From Streptomyces sp. HmicA12 (GTDB lineage Bacteria > Actinomycetota > Actinomycetes > Streptomycetales > Streptomycetaceae), in assembly GCF_000373565.1 (NCBI RefSeq), contig NZ_KB891818.1, positions 1-64,000 on the forward strand: a DNA stretch of 64,000 bases. Direction: 5' to 3'. Positions 40,667 to 48,553 of this stretch are shown in pieces. The notes below the pieces were generated by a model. The model saw only the letters and a program-made list of their open reading frames with translations. It searched no databases and was not told the origin of the DNA. The number at the start of each line of letters is the position of its first letter. The stretch's first letter is position 1. The translations under genes were made by a program, and so were the position numbers.

Positions 40667-41602
40667 ATGAAGGCGATTACTTACCGCGCATATGGCGGCC
40701 CGGAGGCTCTCTCCTACGGCGAGGTCCCCGACCCGAAGGTCGGCCCCGACTCCGTCCTGGTCAAGGTCAGGGCGTCCTCGGTCAACCCCGTCGACTGGAA
40801 GTGCCGCGAGGGGTATCTCGACGGCGCCCTCGACCCGGTCTTCCCGGTGATCCCGGGCTGGGACGTCTCCGGCGTCGTGGTGCAACCGGGCGCCGCCGTC
40901 ACGGAGTTCGCGACCGGCGACGAGGTCATCGGCTACGTACGGGAGGACTTCCTCTCCCGCGGCACCCTCGCCGAGTACGTCGCGGCGCCCGTGCGCACCC
41001 TGGCCCGCAAGCCGCGCAACCTGACCTTCGAGGAGGCGGCGGGGCTGCCCCTGGCCGGGCTGACGGCGCTCCAGGTGCTGACGCGCGCGCTGGAGGTGAC
41101 CGAGGGGGACGTGGTGCTGGTGCACGCGGCGGCGGGCGGTGTCGGCTCCCTCGCCGTGCAGATCGCCCGCCATCTGGGCGCGCGGGTCATCGGCACGGCC
41201 AGCGAACGCAATCACGCCTACGTCCGTGAACTCGGCGGTGAGCCGGTCAGCTACGGCGACGGGCTCGCGGACCGCGTCCGCGCGCTGGCCCCCGAGGGTG
41301 TCGACGCGGCGTTCGACACGGTCGGCGGTGACACGTTGCGCGTGTCGGCCGAACTCCTGGCTCCCGGCGGGCGGCTCGCCTCCATCGCGGACGGGGAGGT
41401 GCTCGCGCTCGGTGGCCGGTACTGCTTCGTGCGCCCGGACGCCGTGGATCTGGCCCGGCTCGCGGATCTCGCGGAGCAGGACGTGGTGACGGTGAACGTG
41501 GAGCGGACGTTTCCCCTGGACCAGGCGGCGCAGGCCCACCGACTCAGCGCGGAGGGCCGGGTCCGGGGCAAGGTGGTGGTGACGGTGCCGTGGTCCGACT
41601 AG
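40667..41602 (+). CDS. NADP-dependent zinc-less quinone oxidoreductase, MDR family (311 aa)
   Basis: Medium-chain reductase without zinc ligands. The N-terminal domain has MKAITYRAYGGPEALSYGEV and SSVNPVDWKCREGYL. The nucleotide-binding motif is VLVHAAAGGVGSLAVQIARH (residues about 148-167) and the C-terminus PLDQAAQAHRLSAEGRVRGKVVV. It fits the zeta-crystallin/quinone reductase group that reduces quinones or enones with NADPH. The start is ATG 40667; an upstream in-frame ATG at 40631 has no ribosome site. Monocistronic. Confidence 0.9.
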   Translation: MKAITYRAYGGPEALSYGEVPDPKVGPDSVLVKVRASSVNPVDWKCREGYLDGALDPVFPVIPGWDVSGVVVQPGAAVTEFATGDEVIGYVREDFLSRGTLAEYVAAPVRTLARKPRNLTFEEAAGLPLAGLTALQVLTRALEVTEGDVVLVHAAAGGVGSLAVQIARHLGARVIGTASERNHAYVRELGGEPVSYGDGLADRVRALAPEGVDAAFDTVGGDTLRVSAELLAPGGRLASIADGEVLALGGRYCFVRPDAVDLARLADLAEQDVVTVNVERTFPLDQAAQAHRLSAEGRVRGKVVVTVPWSD

Positions 41603-41650
41603 GGCCCGGTGGGGCTGGTCGCGTTCTCGGGTGCGGCTTTCGTCGTGGCT

Positions 41651-41836
41651 GGTCGCGCAGTTCCCCGCGCCCCTAAAGGCCGACCACTCGCCGTGGCGGG
41701 GGCTGTCTCGTTGTCGGGTCCGGGCCCGGTGGTGGGTTGCTCGCGCAGTTCCCCGCTCCCCTGGGAGCGAGCTTCGCTCGCCCGGGGGAGGCTCCGTGTA
41801 GCGCATGCCTTCAGGGGCGCGGGGAACTGCGCGAGA
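41651..41836. repeat. Dispersed repeats, copies C1 and C2
   Basis: C1 is GGTCGCGCAGTTCCCCGCGC at 41651-41670. C2 is a long inverted repeat: CTCGCGCAGTTCCCCGC at 41740-41756 faces GCGGGGAACTGCGCGAG at 41819-41835, with an inner GAGCGAGC/GCTCGC stem. They fill the 268-base gap between two convergent genes (41602 and 41871), where I see no coding frame. Confidence 0.75.
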
Positions 41837-41870
41837 AGCCCCACGCACCCGCGCCCGGCAGCGCAGTCGC

Positions 41871-42188
41871 TCACACCACCAACGCCACCGCGAACACCGC
41901 CAACGCCACCGTGCACAGCGCCGCCGTCACGGCCCCCCGCACCGACATGACCGGTGGCGCCGCCTCGTTCAGCGCGAGGTCCGTGATCCGGCGGTGCGCG
42001 ACGCCCAGGAACCCCAGCCACACCAGCAGGATCGACGCCGCGGACACCCACCCCAGCGCCCCGCCGGAACCGTGCAGCACCGTCTTCACGGACAGCACCG
42101 CCGCCACGGTGCACGAGAGCGTCGTACGCCGCCACGCGAGCCGCGTCCGCGCCGGCTGCAGCCCCGGATCGCGCACGCCCCCGCTCAC
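41871..42188 (-). CDS. DUF202 membrane protein (105 aa)
   Basis: Small membrane protein of the DUF202 family. The conserved start of the domain is PARTRLAWRRTTLSCTVAAV, followed by three hydrophobic segments (WVSAASILLVWLGFLGVAH, VTAALCTVALAVFAVALVV). The stop and start overlap by four bases (ATGA) with the upstream, longer DUF202 gene, so the two probably form a complex. Function unknown. Confidence 0.83.
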   Translation of the reverse strand: MSGGVRDPGLQPARTRLAWRRTTLSCTVAAVLSVKTVLHGSGGALGWVSAASILLVWLGFLGVAHRRITDLALNEAAPPVMSVRGAVTAALCTVALAVFAVALVV

Positions 42189-42577
42189 CCCTCCCAGCCC
42201 ACGAGCACCACCACGACCATGGCCACGGCGACCAGCGCCACGACCACGCTGAGCAGCGCCGGGAACCGGGACACGGGCAGGTCCTCACCGCGCCGCATCG
42301 CCCGCTCGCACCGCACCCAGTGGCTCACGGCCCGCAGCGAGCACAGCACGCCCGAGGCGAGCAGGGCGAGCGCGAGGCCCACCCGCCAGCCCCAGCGCAG
42401 ATCCGGCAGGAACTGGTCCACCGCGAAACCTCCGCCGATCAGCGCGAGCGCCGTCCGCACCCAGGCGAGGAAGGTCCGCTCGTTGGCGAGCGAGAAGCGG
42501 TAGTCGGGCGTATCGCCGTCGTCCCTGATCCGCTCCGGCGCGAACCAGAGACGGATGTTGCGTACGAAATCGATCAC
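42185..42577 (-). CDS. YidH-type DUF202 membrane protein (130 aa)
   Basis: The longer member of the DUF202 pair, resembling E. coli YidH. The cytosolic N-terminus and signature are RNIRLWFAPERIRDDGDTPD and FSLANERTFLAWVRTALALIGGGFAVDQFL. Three transmembrane segments follow (LALALLASGVLCSLRAV, LLSVVVALVAVAMVVVVLVG). Paired YidH/YidG-like genes are common in bacteria. The gene lies 21 bases after the stop of the NUDIX gene on the same strand and may share its transcript. Confidence 0.86.
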   Translation of the reverse strand: MIDFVRNIRLWFAPERIRDDGDTPDYRFSLANERTFLAWVRTALALIGGGFAVDQFLPDLRWGWRVGLALALLASGVLCSLRAVSHWVRCERAMRRGEDLPVSRFPALLSVVVALVAVAMVVVVLVGWEG

Positions 42578-42598
42578 CCGCAGGACACTACCTTCGGG

Positions 42599-43105
42599 TC
42601 ACCTGTGAGCCTTCCATCGGTGGTAGGCGGCGAGGCTGTCCGGCGTCCACGTCCACTCGCCGATCCGCCGCTCCAGTTCCTCCGGGGCGAGGAAGGTGTG
42701 CCAGTCGACCTCCTCGGCCTGCGGTCGCACCGGCAGATCGAAGGTGACCTCGTACACGTACGACCACCAGGAACCCCGCGGTCCGCCCTCGTACAGGAAC
42801 TTGAACAGCGGGGTCGGCCGCGGCAGACCTGCGACGCCCAGCTCCTCCTGGGCCTCGCGCAGCGCGGCCTCGTCGTAGCTCTCGCCCGCGCCGACGACGC
42901 CGCCGACGAACATGTCGTACAGACCGGGGAAGACGAGCTTGGTGGTGGTGCGGCGATGCACGAACACCTCGCCGGTGGGGTTCCGGGCCAGGATGAACGC
43001 GCACCGGTGCCGCAGACCCCGCGCGTAGGCCTCGCCGCGCGGGGCCTGTCCGACGACGTTGTCGTCCTCGTCGACGATGTCCAGGATCTCTTCAGCGGAG
43101 CTCAT
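42599..43105 (-). CDS. NUDIX hydrolase (168 aa)
   Basis: The NUDIX box is complete: GVVGAGESYDEAALREAQEE followed by LGV, with the RE-x2-EE core. The N-terminal EEILDIVDEDDNVVGQAPRG and the FILARNPTGEVFVHRRTTTKLVFPGLYD segment resemble the IDI/YfcD-like NUDIX subgroup. It probably hydrolyses a nucleoside diphosphate derivative, perhaps for housecleaning; the substrate is unknown. The start is ATG 43105, where the open frame upstream is not coding. It is followed by the DUF202 pair. Confidence 0.88.
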   Translation of the reverse strand: MSSAEEILDIVDEDDNVVGQAPRGEAYARGLRHRCAFILARNPTGEVFVHRRTTTKLVFPGLYDMFVGGVVGAGESYDEAALREAQEELGVAGLPRPTPLFKFLYEGGPRGSWWSYVYEVTFDLPVRPQAEEVDWHTFLAPEELERRIGEWTWTPDSLAAYHRWKAHR

Positions 43106-43123
43106 GCCGGCGAGGCTACGCTC

Positions 43124-43207
43124 CGCGCCCCTGGAAGCGAGCTCCGCTCGCCCAGGGGAGGCGCGGCGAAGCCGCTGCCTCGGGGGCGCGGGGAACTGCG
43201 CGACCAG
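43124..43207. repeat. Dispersed repeat, copy D
   Basis: CGCGCCCCTGG at the left and CGGGGGCGCGGGGAACTGCG at 43181-43200 form the outer arms; GCGAGC/GCTCGC forms the inner stem. The end, CGACCAGCC, matches copy B. It lies upstream of the NUDIX gene. Confidence 0.7.
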
Positions 43208-43214
43208 CCACCAC

Positions 43215-43302
43215 GCTCCCGCACCCGCACCCGCTCCCGCACCCGCTCCCGCACCCGCACCCGCCCACGAAACCGCGCCCCGCAGACGCAGACGCAGACG
43301 CG
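43215..43302. repeat. Hexamer tandem repeats
   Basis: About eight units of CCCGCA or CCCGCT span 43215-43266. A second array of GCAGAC units spans 43281-43301 and ends right at the stop codon of the downstream transporter gene. These are low-complexity sequence, probably from strand slippage. Confidence 0.7.
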
Positions 43303-44193
43303 CTAAACCCCGGCCCCCACCCGCTCCCGCCCCCGCGCGGCTGCGCCCGGCATCGCGGGGTGCAGCCCGAGCAGCACCACGCCCGCCACGATCCCGGCCA
43401 ACCCCACCGCCTCCCAGGCCAGCGCCCCCGTGTCGGCCCGCAGCCGGTCCCCGAGGAACCCCACCCCGCACGCGATCCCGGCCAGCGGCTGCGCCGCGGT
43501 CAGCGCGGGCAGCGACATCCGCAGCGGCGCCGTCTCGAACGCGCTCTGGACGAGGACGAGCCCCGTCACACCGAGGGCGACCACCGCGTACGGCTGCCAG
43601 CCGCTGAAGAGCTCGGCCCAGCCGCCGGCCGCGAACCGCTGCCCGCTCACCCGGGTCAGCGCGTCCTGCACCCCGTACAGCAGCCCGGCCGCCACCGCGA
43701 GCAGCGCCGGGCCCGCGCTCAGCCGGGCCCGCCTGGCGAGACCGGCGAGGAACAGGGCCGTGCCGACCATCACGCCGATGATCAGCCAGTGCCGCAGCGG
43801 ATCCGTGACCGCGGTGCCGCCGCGCGGCTGCCCGGCCACGATGAACGCGGTGACCCCGCCCGCGAGCAGCAGGAGCCCGGCCCAGCCCTGCCGGCCGAGC
43901 GGCTGTCTGGTCTGGCGGCGCGAGAGCATCAGCGCGAAGAGGAGATTGGTGGCGAGGAGCGGTTCGACCAGGGTGACCTCGCCCCGGCCCAGCGCGATCG
44001 CGCCGAGCACCATCCCGCACACCATCAGCCCTATCCCGCCGAGCCAGCGCGGCACCCGCACCAGGTCGAGCAGCAGGCGCGGGGAGAGGAAGTCGCCGAG
44101 CGGAGCCCGCGCCGCCGCGTTCTGCTGCAGCACGAAGCCGACACCCAGGCAGAACGCCGCGCTCACGGCGAGGACGAGTACGAGAACCGACAC
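43303..44193 (-). CDS. DMT-superfamily (EamA-like) transporter (296 aa)
   Basis: About nine to ten hydrophobic segments with the DMT layout: VLVLAVSAAFCLGVGFVLQQ, GGIGLMVCGMVLGAIALGRG, LVEPLLATNLLFALMLSRRQ, then GVTAFIVAGQPRGG, and a second half with GLLYGVQDALTRVSG and PLAGIACGVGFLGDRL. The QQNAAARAPLGDFLSPRLLLDL loop is typical of the actinobacterial DMT subgroup. GTG 44193 is chosen, with GAGGTG upstream; GTG 44202 is possible. The substrate is unknown. It lies upstream of the NUDIX gene with repeats between them. Confidence 0.84.
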   Translation of the reverse strand: MSVLVLVLAVSAAFCLGVGFVLQQNAAARAPLGDFLSPRLLLDLVRVPRWLGGIGLMVCGMVLGAIALGRGEVTLVEPLLATNLLFALMLSRRQTRQPLGRQGWAGLLLLAGGVTAFIVAGQPRGGTAVTDPLRHWLIIGVMVGTALFLAGLARRARLSAGPALLAVAAGLLYGVQDALTRVSGQRFAAGGWAELFSGWQPYAVVALGVTGLVLVQSAFETAPLRMSLPALTAAQPLAGIACGVGFLGDRLRADTGALAWEAVGLAGIVAGVVLLGLHPAMPGAAARGRERVGAGV

Positions 44194-44561
44194 GCTGCGC
44201 ACCTCTACGGCAACTGGACGGGCAGGGGTGGGTATGCGCTGACGATAGCGCTCCCCGGCGCCCTTCGCGCCACGAGTGCCCGCCCTTCCGCGGTCGATGC
44301 CCCGCGGGTTCCCCGCCCGGCCCCCGTCGGCGCGTACTCGTGTCACCACCGCAACTCCCGTGCTGACGAAGGACGTTAAAAGATCGCGCGAGGTAACTCG
44401 GTTGATTGTGCGGCGAGTTGGTGAAGTCCGTCACTGGATCACTCTTGACGCGGAGCCCTCCGTACCGCTTTGCTGTCCGTGATCATTGACCTGGCCGCGC
44501 AGCGTCGCGCGGAGCCGACGAGATCTGCCGAGATCCGCAGAGCCGTAGAGGAACCGTCGCG
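44194..44561. other. Intergenic region, divergent promoters
   Basis: This 368-base gap lies between the divergent DMT transporter and the TPR-like gene. It is less GC-rich near 44370-44470 (GACGTTAAAAGATC, GGTTGATTGTG), where promoters for both sides probably lie. I see no gene, repeat or clear operator in it. Confidence 0.5.
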
Positions 44562-45539
44562 GTGTCCCCACCCCCGCCTCCGCTCGGGCGCGCCCGCAAG
44601 AAGCCCGCGTACCCCGCGGGTTTCGGTGACCCCGCACTCGACGACGCCGACCTCGTGGCCGCCCGCGCCGCGCTCGCGCAGGGCCGCTGGACCGAGGCCA
44701 GGGAACTGCTCGCCGCCACCGGGGACGACTGGGACCGCCGCGGACACCGCGTGACGGTCCTCGCGCAGGAGCCCACGGCGAGCGCCTGGGCCGGCGACTG
44801 GCGGCTCGTCGAACCCGAGTCCACGGACGCGCCCGTGCTGCTCGCCTGCGCCGCCGTGCACCGCGCCGTCATCGGGAAGGCCCGCCCCGACAAGGCCCGC
44901 GCCGCCTGCGTGGACGCCGCGGAACTGGTACCGGACGATCCCACTCCGTGGCTCGGACTCCTCGCTCTGGAAAGGGAGTTGGGCCGCGAGGAGGATGTCG
45001 TACGGCTCTTCGACGAAGTGCGGCTGCGGCACCCCGTGCACCACCACGCGCACCACCTGATGGTGGCCCGGCTCGCCGAGCGACGCCCCGTGGCGGGGCA
45101 GGACCCGCTCCACGAGGTGTACGACTTCGCCGCCTGGGCGGCCGAACAGGCCCCGCCGGGCTCGCCGTTGGCGGTGCTCCCGGTCGTCGCCCACGCCGAA
45201 CGGTTCCGGGCGCTCGCGAAGGCCGGCATGGTGCCCGGCGACCCCAAGCGGTCCGGGCACTGGAGCGGTCGGCGCGCCCGCCTCGTCATGAAGTCGGCGT
45301 TCGACTGGTGGCTGGAGTGGGGCGACCCGTACGACCGGGCCGGTGTCGTGCATCCGCGCGGCCGCGTCGACCTCAACTTCCTCGCCCACGCCAAGTACTG
45401 CGAGGGCCGGCCTGCCGAGGCGGCCGCCCTGTTCCACCGCATCGGCGCGCACATCACCGCAGCACCCTGGTCGTACGGCGACCGGGACCCCTACGAAGCG
45501 TTCCGCACCGCGCGCGACGCCGCGCTCGGCGCGGTGTGA
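44562..45539 (+). CDS. Hypothetical TPR-like helical protein (325 aa)
   Basis: Not a named family to my knowledge. The protein looks all-helical, with TPR-like pairs (LVAARAALAQGRWTEARELL, DDPTPWLGLLALERELGREE, DVVRLFDEVRLRHPVHHHAH) and a C-terminal FLAHAKYCEGRPAEAAALFH. A Pro-rich leader (MSPPPPPLGRARKKPAYPAG) may be flexible. There are no membrane segments. GTG 44562 has GAGGAA 10 bases upstream. It lies 38 bases before the APC permease on the same strand, so they may be cotranscribed. Homologous hypothetical proteins are common in Streptomyces, to my recollection. Confidence 0.72.
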   Translation: MSPPPPPLGRARKKPAYPAGFGDPALDDADLVAARAALAQGRWTEARELLAATGDDWDRRGHRVTVLAQEPTASAWAGDWRLVEPESTDAPVLLACAAVHRAVIGKARPDKARAACVDAAELVPDDPTPWLGLLALERELGREEDVVRLFDEVRLRHPVHHHAHHLMVARLAERRPVAGQDPLHEVYDFAAWAAEQAPPGSPLAVLPVVAHAERFRALAKAGMVPGDPKRSGHWSGRRARLVMKSAFDWWLEWGDPYDRAGVVHPRGRVDLNFLAHAKYCEGRPAEAAALFHRIGAHITAAPWSYGDRDPYEAFRTARDAALGAV

Positions 45540-45577
45540 CTCATGGCCACCATCCCATCGGAAGGAACGACCCCGCG

Positions 45578-47116
45578 ATGACGACGGACAGTTCGAGAGC
45601 GCCCGAAAGAGCGGGCGCGCCGGGCATCAGTACGTTCAAGGGCGAGGAGAGCGCGCTGCGGGCCGGCCGCCTCGGCACCGCCGGGCTGCTCCTGTCCGTG
45701 CTCGCCGCGACGGCGCCGCTGATGGTGGTGGCCGGCGTCATGCCCACCACGTTCGCCGTCGTCGGCGCCGTGGGCCAGCCGCTGCTCTTCCTCGTCCTCG
45801 GCGTCGTCCTCGCGCTGTTCAGTGTCGGGTACGCGGAGATGAGCCGGCACGTGCACAACGCCGGGGCGTTCTACGCGTACATCACCCGGGGTCTCGGCCC
45901 GAGCGCCGGATCCGCGGCCGCGCTGGTCGCGCTCGTCGCCTACAGCTCGTTCCAGGTCGGCATCTTCGGCATGTTCGGCTTCGAGGTGTCCGCGCTCGCA
46001 CAGGAGCACCTCGACCTCACCGTCGCCTGGTGGATACCGGCGCTGGTGGCCGTCGCCGTGGTGGCGGTGTGCGGTCTGCTGAAGATCGACATCAACGCGC
46101 GGGTGCTGGGTGTGCTCCTGCTCATCGAGATCGCCCTCGTCGTCGTCTTCGACATCGCGGCGCTCGGCGACCCGGGCAAGGAGGGCGTCTCGCTGCACGC
46201 CTTCAACCCGGACACGCTCTCCGGCGTCGGCATCGGCACCGCGCTCTGCTTCTGCATCTCCGCGTTCGCGGGCTTCGAGCAGGCGCCGGTCTACGCGGAG
46301 GAGACCAGCCGCCCGCACATCCTCGTGCCGCGCGTCATGTACCTCGCGGTGGGCGGCGTCGCCGTGTTCTTCGCGATCAGTTCCTGGGCGCTGACCGTCG
46401 CCACCGGCCCCTCCGGGATCGTCGGCGAGTCCCAGAAGCAGTCGGCGGCCCTGCTCTTCTCCCTGACGGAGGACCGGCTCGGCACCACCTTCACGGACAT
46501 CGTGCACGTCCTGTTCATCACCGGCATGTTCGCGGCGATGCTCAGCTTCCACAACGTCGTCGCGCGGTACGCGTTCGCCATGGGCCGCGAGGGCCTCCTG
46601 CCGGCCGCCTTCGGCCGCACCAGCAGCGCGAGCGGCGCGCCCGGCGCGGGCTCCGTGCTCCAGACGGTGATCGCGGCGGTCGTCGTCATCGCCTTCGCGG
46701 TGACCGACTCCGGCCCCGCGGGCGACCCGACCGCCCCCGTCCTGCACCTCTTCACGTGGGGCGGCAACATCGGCGCGCTCGGCGTCATCCTCCTGATGGC
46801 CACGGCCTCCGTCGCCGTCATCGTCTTCTTCGCCCGGCGCGGCGCGGCGGGCGCCCAGGCCTGGCGCCTGACCGCCTCCGCGATCTCCGGCGCGGCGCTC
46901 CTGGTCATCGCGGGCTACACGATCAAGGACTTCGACCTCCTGGTCGGCTCGGGCCCCGACTCCGCCCTGAACTGGGTGCTCCCCGGCCTGATCGCCCTGG
47001 CCGCGCTGGCCGGCGTCGCGTACAGCCTGGTCCTGCGCCGCCGCAACCCGCAGGCGTACGCCCGCATCGGCCTGGGCAACGAGGCCTTCCAGCTGGAGAA
47101 GCGAAGCGCCCCGTAA
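45578..47116 (+). CDS. APC-family amino acid/polyamine permease (512 aa)
   Basis: Twelve or so membrane helices of the APC superfamily. The first helix motif is GTAGLLLSVLAATAPLMVVA, then VGYAEMSRHVHNAGAFYAYI, FAGFEQAPVYAEETSRPHI near residue 230 and AFAMGREGLLPAAFGRTSS near 335. The EETSRP loop and the Gly-rich helix 1 are typical of amino-acid transporters; the substrate is open. ATG 45578 follows GGAAGGAAC. It is downstream of the TPR-like gene by 38 bases. A small hairpin overlaps the stop codon. Confidence 0.88.
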   Translation: MTTDSSRAPERAGAPGISTFKGEESALRAGRLGTAGLLLSVLAATAPLMVVAGVMPTTFAVVGAVGQPLLFLVLGVVLALFSVGYAEMSRHVHNAGAFYAYITRGLGPSAGSAAALVALVAYSSFQVGIFGMFGFEVSALAQEHLDLTVAWWIPALVAVAVVAVCGLLKIDINARVLGVLLLIEIALVVVFDIAALGDPGKEGVSLHAFNPDTLSGVGIGTALCFCISAFAGFEQAPVYAEETSRPHILVPRVMYLAVGGVAVFFAISSWALTVATGPSGIVGESQKQSAALLFSLTEDRLGTTFTDIVHVLFITGMFAAMLSFHNVVARYAFAMGREGLLPAAFGRTSSASGAPGAGSVLQTVIAAVVVIAFAVTDSGPAGDPTAPVLHLFTWGGNIGALGVILLMATASVAVIVFFARRGAAGAQAWRLTASAISGAALLVIAGYTIKDFDLLVGSGPDSALNWVLPGLIALAALAGVAYSLVLRRRNPQAYARIGLGNEAFQLEKRSAP

Positions 47117-47123
47117 GGGGCGC
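47106..47123 (+). terminator. Short hairpin over the permease stop codon
   Basis: GCGCCCC (47106-47112) pairs with GGGGCGC (47117-47123) around GTAA, which includes the stop codon. It is a possible terminator for the APC permease gene; the stem is only 7 bp. Confidence 0.4.
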
Positions 47124-47198
47124 GGCAGAAGTGACGGAACCCTGACGGCCCGGCCCGAGCCCTGGCCCCGGCCGGGCCCGACGTGCTCGAATCACGAC

Positions 47199-47936
47199 GT
47201 GGACCCGTACGACGACCCGGGCAGGACCCCGGGCAGCAGCGACGAACGAGGCGCCCCGGTAGGCCGGCGCCTCATCCTCGGCATGGTGGGCGCGGGCGCG
47301 CTCGGCGTCGTGGCCGCGCCACAACTCCAGCGCGCCGTGGAGAGCTTCACCTCCAAGGACCCCACCGGCGTCACCGGCCTCCTCCCGGCCGGCGGCGGCT
47401 TCCGGTACTACTCGGTCACCGCCTCCGTCCCGCACAAGGACGAGCGGAGTTACCGCCTCACGGTCGACGGCCTCGTCGACCACCCCACCAGCTACACGCT
47501 CCCCGAACTGAGGGCGCTGCCCCAGACCCGCCTCGTCCGCGACGTCCAGTGCGTCACGGGCTGGCGGGTGCCGGGCACGCCCTTCGAAGGCGTACGGCTC
47601 TCGCGGATCCTGGACGCCGCGGGAGTGCGCCCGACCGCCAGAGCCGTACGCCTCACCTGCTTCGACGGCGCGTACACGGAGAGCCTCACCCTCCAGCAGG
47701 CCCGTCGCGCCGACGTGCTGGTGGCCCTGCGCATGCAGGACAAGGACCTCGGCCACAGCCACGGCGGGCCCGTCCGCCTCTACGTGGCGCCCATGTACTT
47801 CTACAAATCGGCGAAGTGGCTCTCCGGCATCACCGTCACCGACGACGTGCGGCCCGGCTACTGGGAGGAACGCGGCTATGACGTCGACGCCTGGGTCGGC
47901 CGGTCGAACGGGCGGGACGATGCACCCACCACGTGA
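47199..47936 (+). CDS. Molybdopterin-dependent oxidoreductase, sulfite-oxidase fold (245 aa)
   Basis: Catalytic domain of the sulfite oxidase/MsrP group, with molybdenum held by Cys118 (RDVQCVTGWRVPGTPFEGV). Other fold motifs: YRLTVDGLVDHPTSYTLPEL, CFDGAYTESLTLQQARRADV, LGHSHGGPVRLYVAPMYFYKSAKWLSGI. An N-terminal RRLILGMVGAGALGVVAAP segment is a probable Tat signal or anchor. The start is GTG 47199. The next gene, a cytochrome b, begins within its last 17 bases, so electrons likely pass from the membrane cytochrome to this enzyme (as in MsrPQ-like pairs; inference). Confidence 0.88.
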   Translation: MDPYDDPGRTPGSSDERGAPVGRRLILGMVGAGALGVVAAPQLQRAVESFTSKDPTGVTGLLPAGGGFRYYSVTASVPHKDERSYRLTVDGLVDHPTSYTLPELRALPQTRLVRDVQCVTGWRVPGTPFEGVRLSRILDAAGVRPTARAVRLTCFDGAYTESLTLQQARRADVLVALRMQDKDLGHSHGGPVRLYVAPMYFYKSAKWLSGITVTDDVRPGYWEERGYDVDAWVGRSNGRDDAPTT

Positions 47937-48531
47937 AGCTCAACTCGCCGACCGTGTACGCCGGTTCACGCCGGCCGAACGCTGGGTCCACCGGGTGACC
48001 GCCACCCTCATGGGCGTGTGCGTGGCCAGCGCGGCCTGCCTGTACGTTCCCCAGCTCGCGGAGCTGGTCGGCCGCCGCTTCCTCGTCGTCACCGTCCACG
48101 AGTGGTCGGGGCTGCTGCTGCCCGTCCCCTTCCTGCTGGGCCTCGTCTCCCGCGCCTTCCGCGCGGACCTGGGCCGCCTCAACCGGTTCGGCGCGCACGA
48201 CAAGGAATGGCTGCGCGCGGCGATCCGGCGTCAACAGGGCCGCAGGGCGGGGAAGTTCAACGCCGGACAGAAGGTGTGGGCGGCCTGGCTGGCCGGTGCC
48301 GTCCTGGTGATGCTCGGCACCGGCCTGCTCATGTGGTTCACCCACCTCACGCCCCTGGCCTGGCGCACCGGCAGCACCTTCGTGCACGACTGGCTGGCCC
48401 TCGCGCTCGGCATCGTCATCGCCGGGCACGTCGGGATGGCCGTCGGCGACCCGGAGGCCCGCAAGGGGATGCGTACCGGATTCGTACGCCGCGACTGGGC
48501 GCAGCGGGAACACGGGGAGTGGCTGCCCTGA
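47920..48531 (+). CDS. Cytochrome b-type membrane subunit (203 aa)
   Basis: Four-helix di-heme cytochrome b561/hydrogenase type. Helix 1 has FTPAERWVHRVTATLMGVCV with His, helix 2 VTVHEWSGLLLPVPFLLGLV with His, and helix 3/4 WAAWLAGAVLVMLGTGLLMW and FVHDWLALALGIVIAGHVGM with two His. These are suitable heme ligands. The C-terminal tail DPEARKGMRTGFVRRDWA is cytoplasmic. ATG 47920 overlaps the Mo-oxidoreductase gene by 17 bases. It presumably supplies electrons to, or takes them from, that enzyme. Confidence 0.86.
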   Translation: MHPPREAQLADRVRRFTPAERWVHRVTATLMGVCVASAACLYVPQLAELVGRRFLVVTVHEWSGLLLPVPFLLGLVSRAFRADLGRLNRFGAHDKEWLRAAIRRQQGRRAGKFNAGQKVWAAWLAGAVLVMLGTGLLMWFTHLTPLAWRTGSTFVHDWLALALGIVIAGHVGMAVGDPEARKGMRTGFVRRDWAQREHGEWLP

Positions 48532-48553
48532 CCCGCGCCCGCCCACCCGCGCA

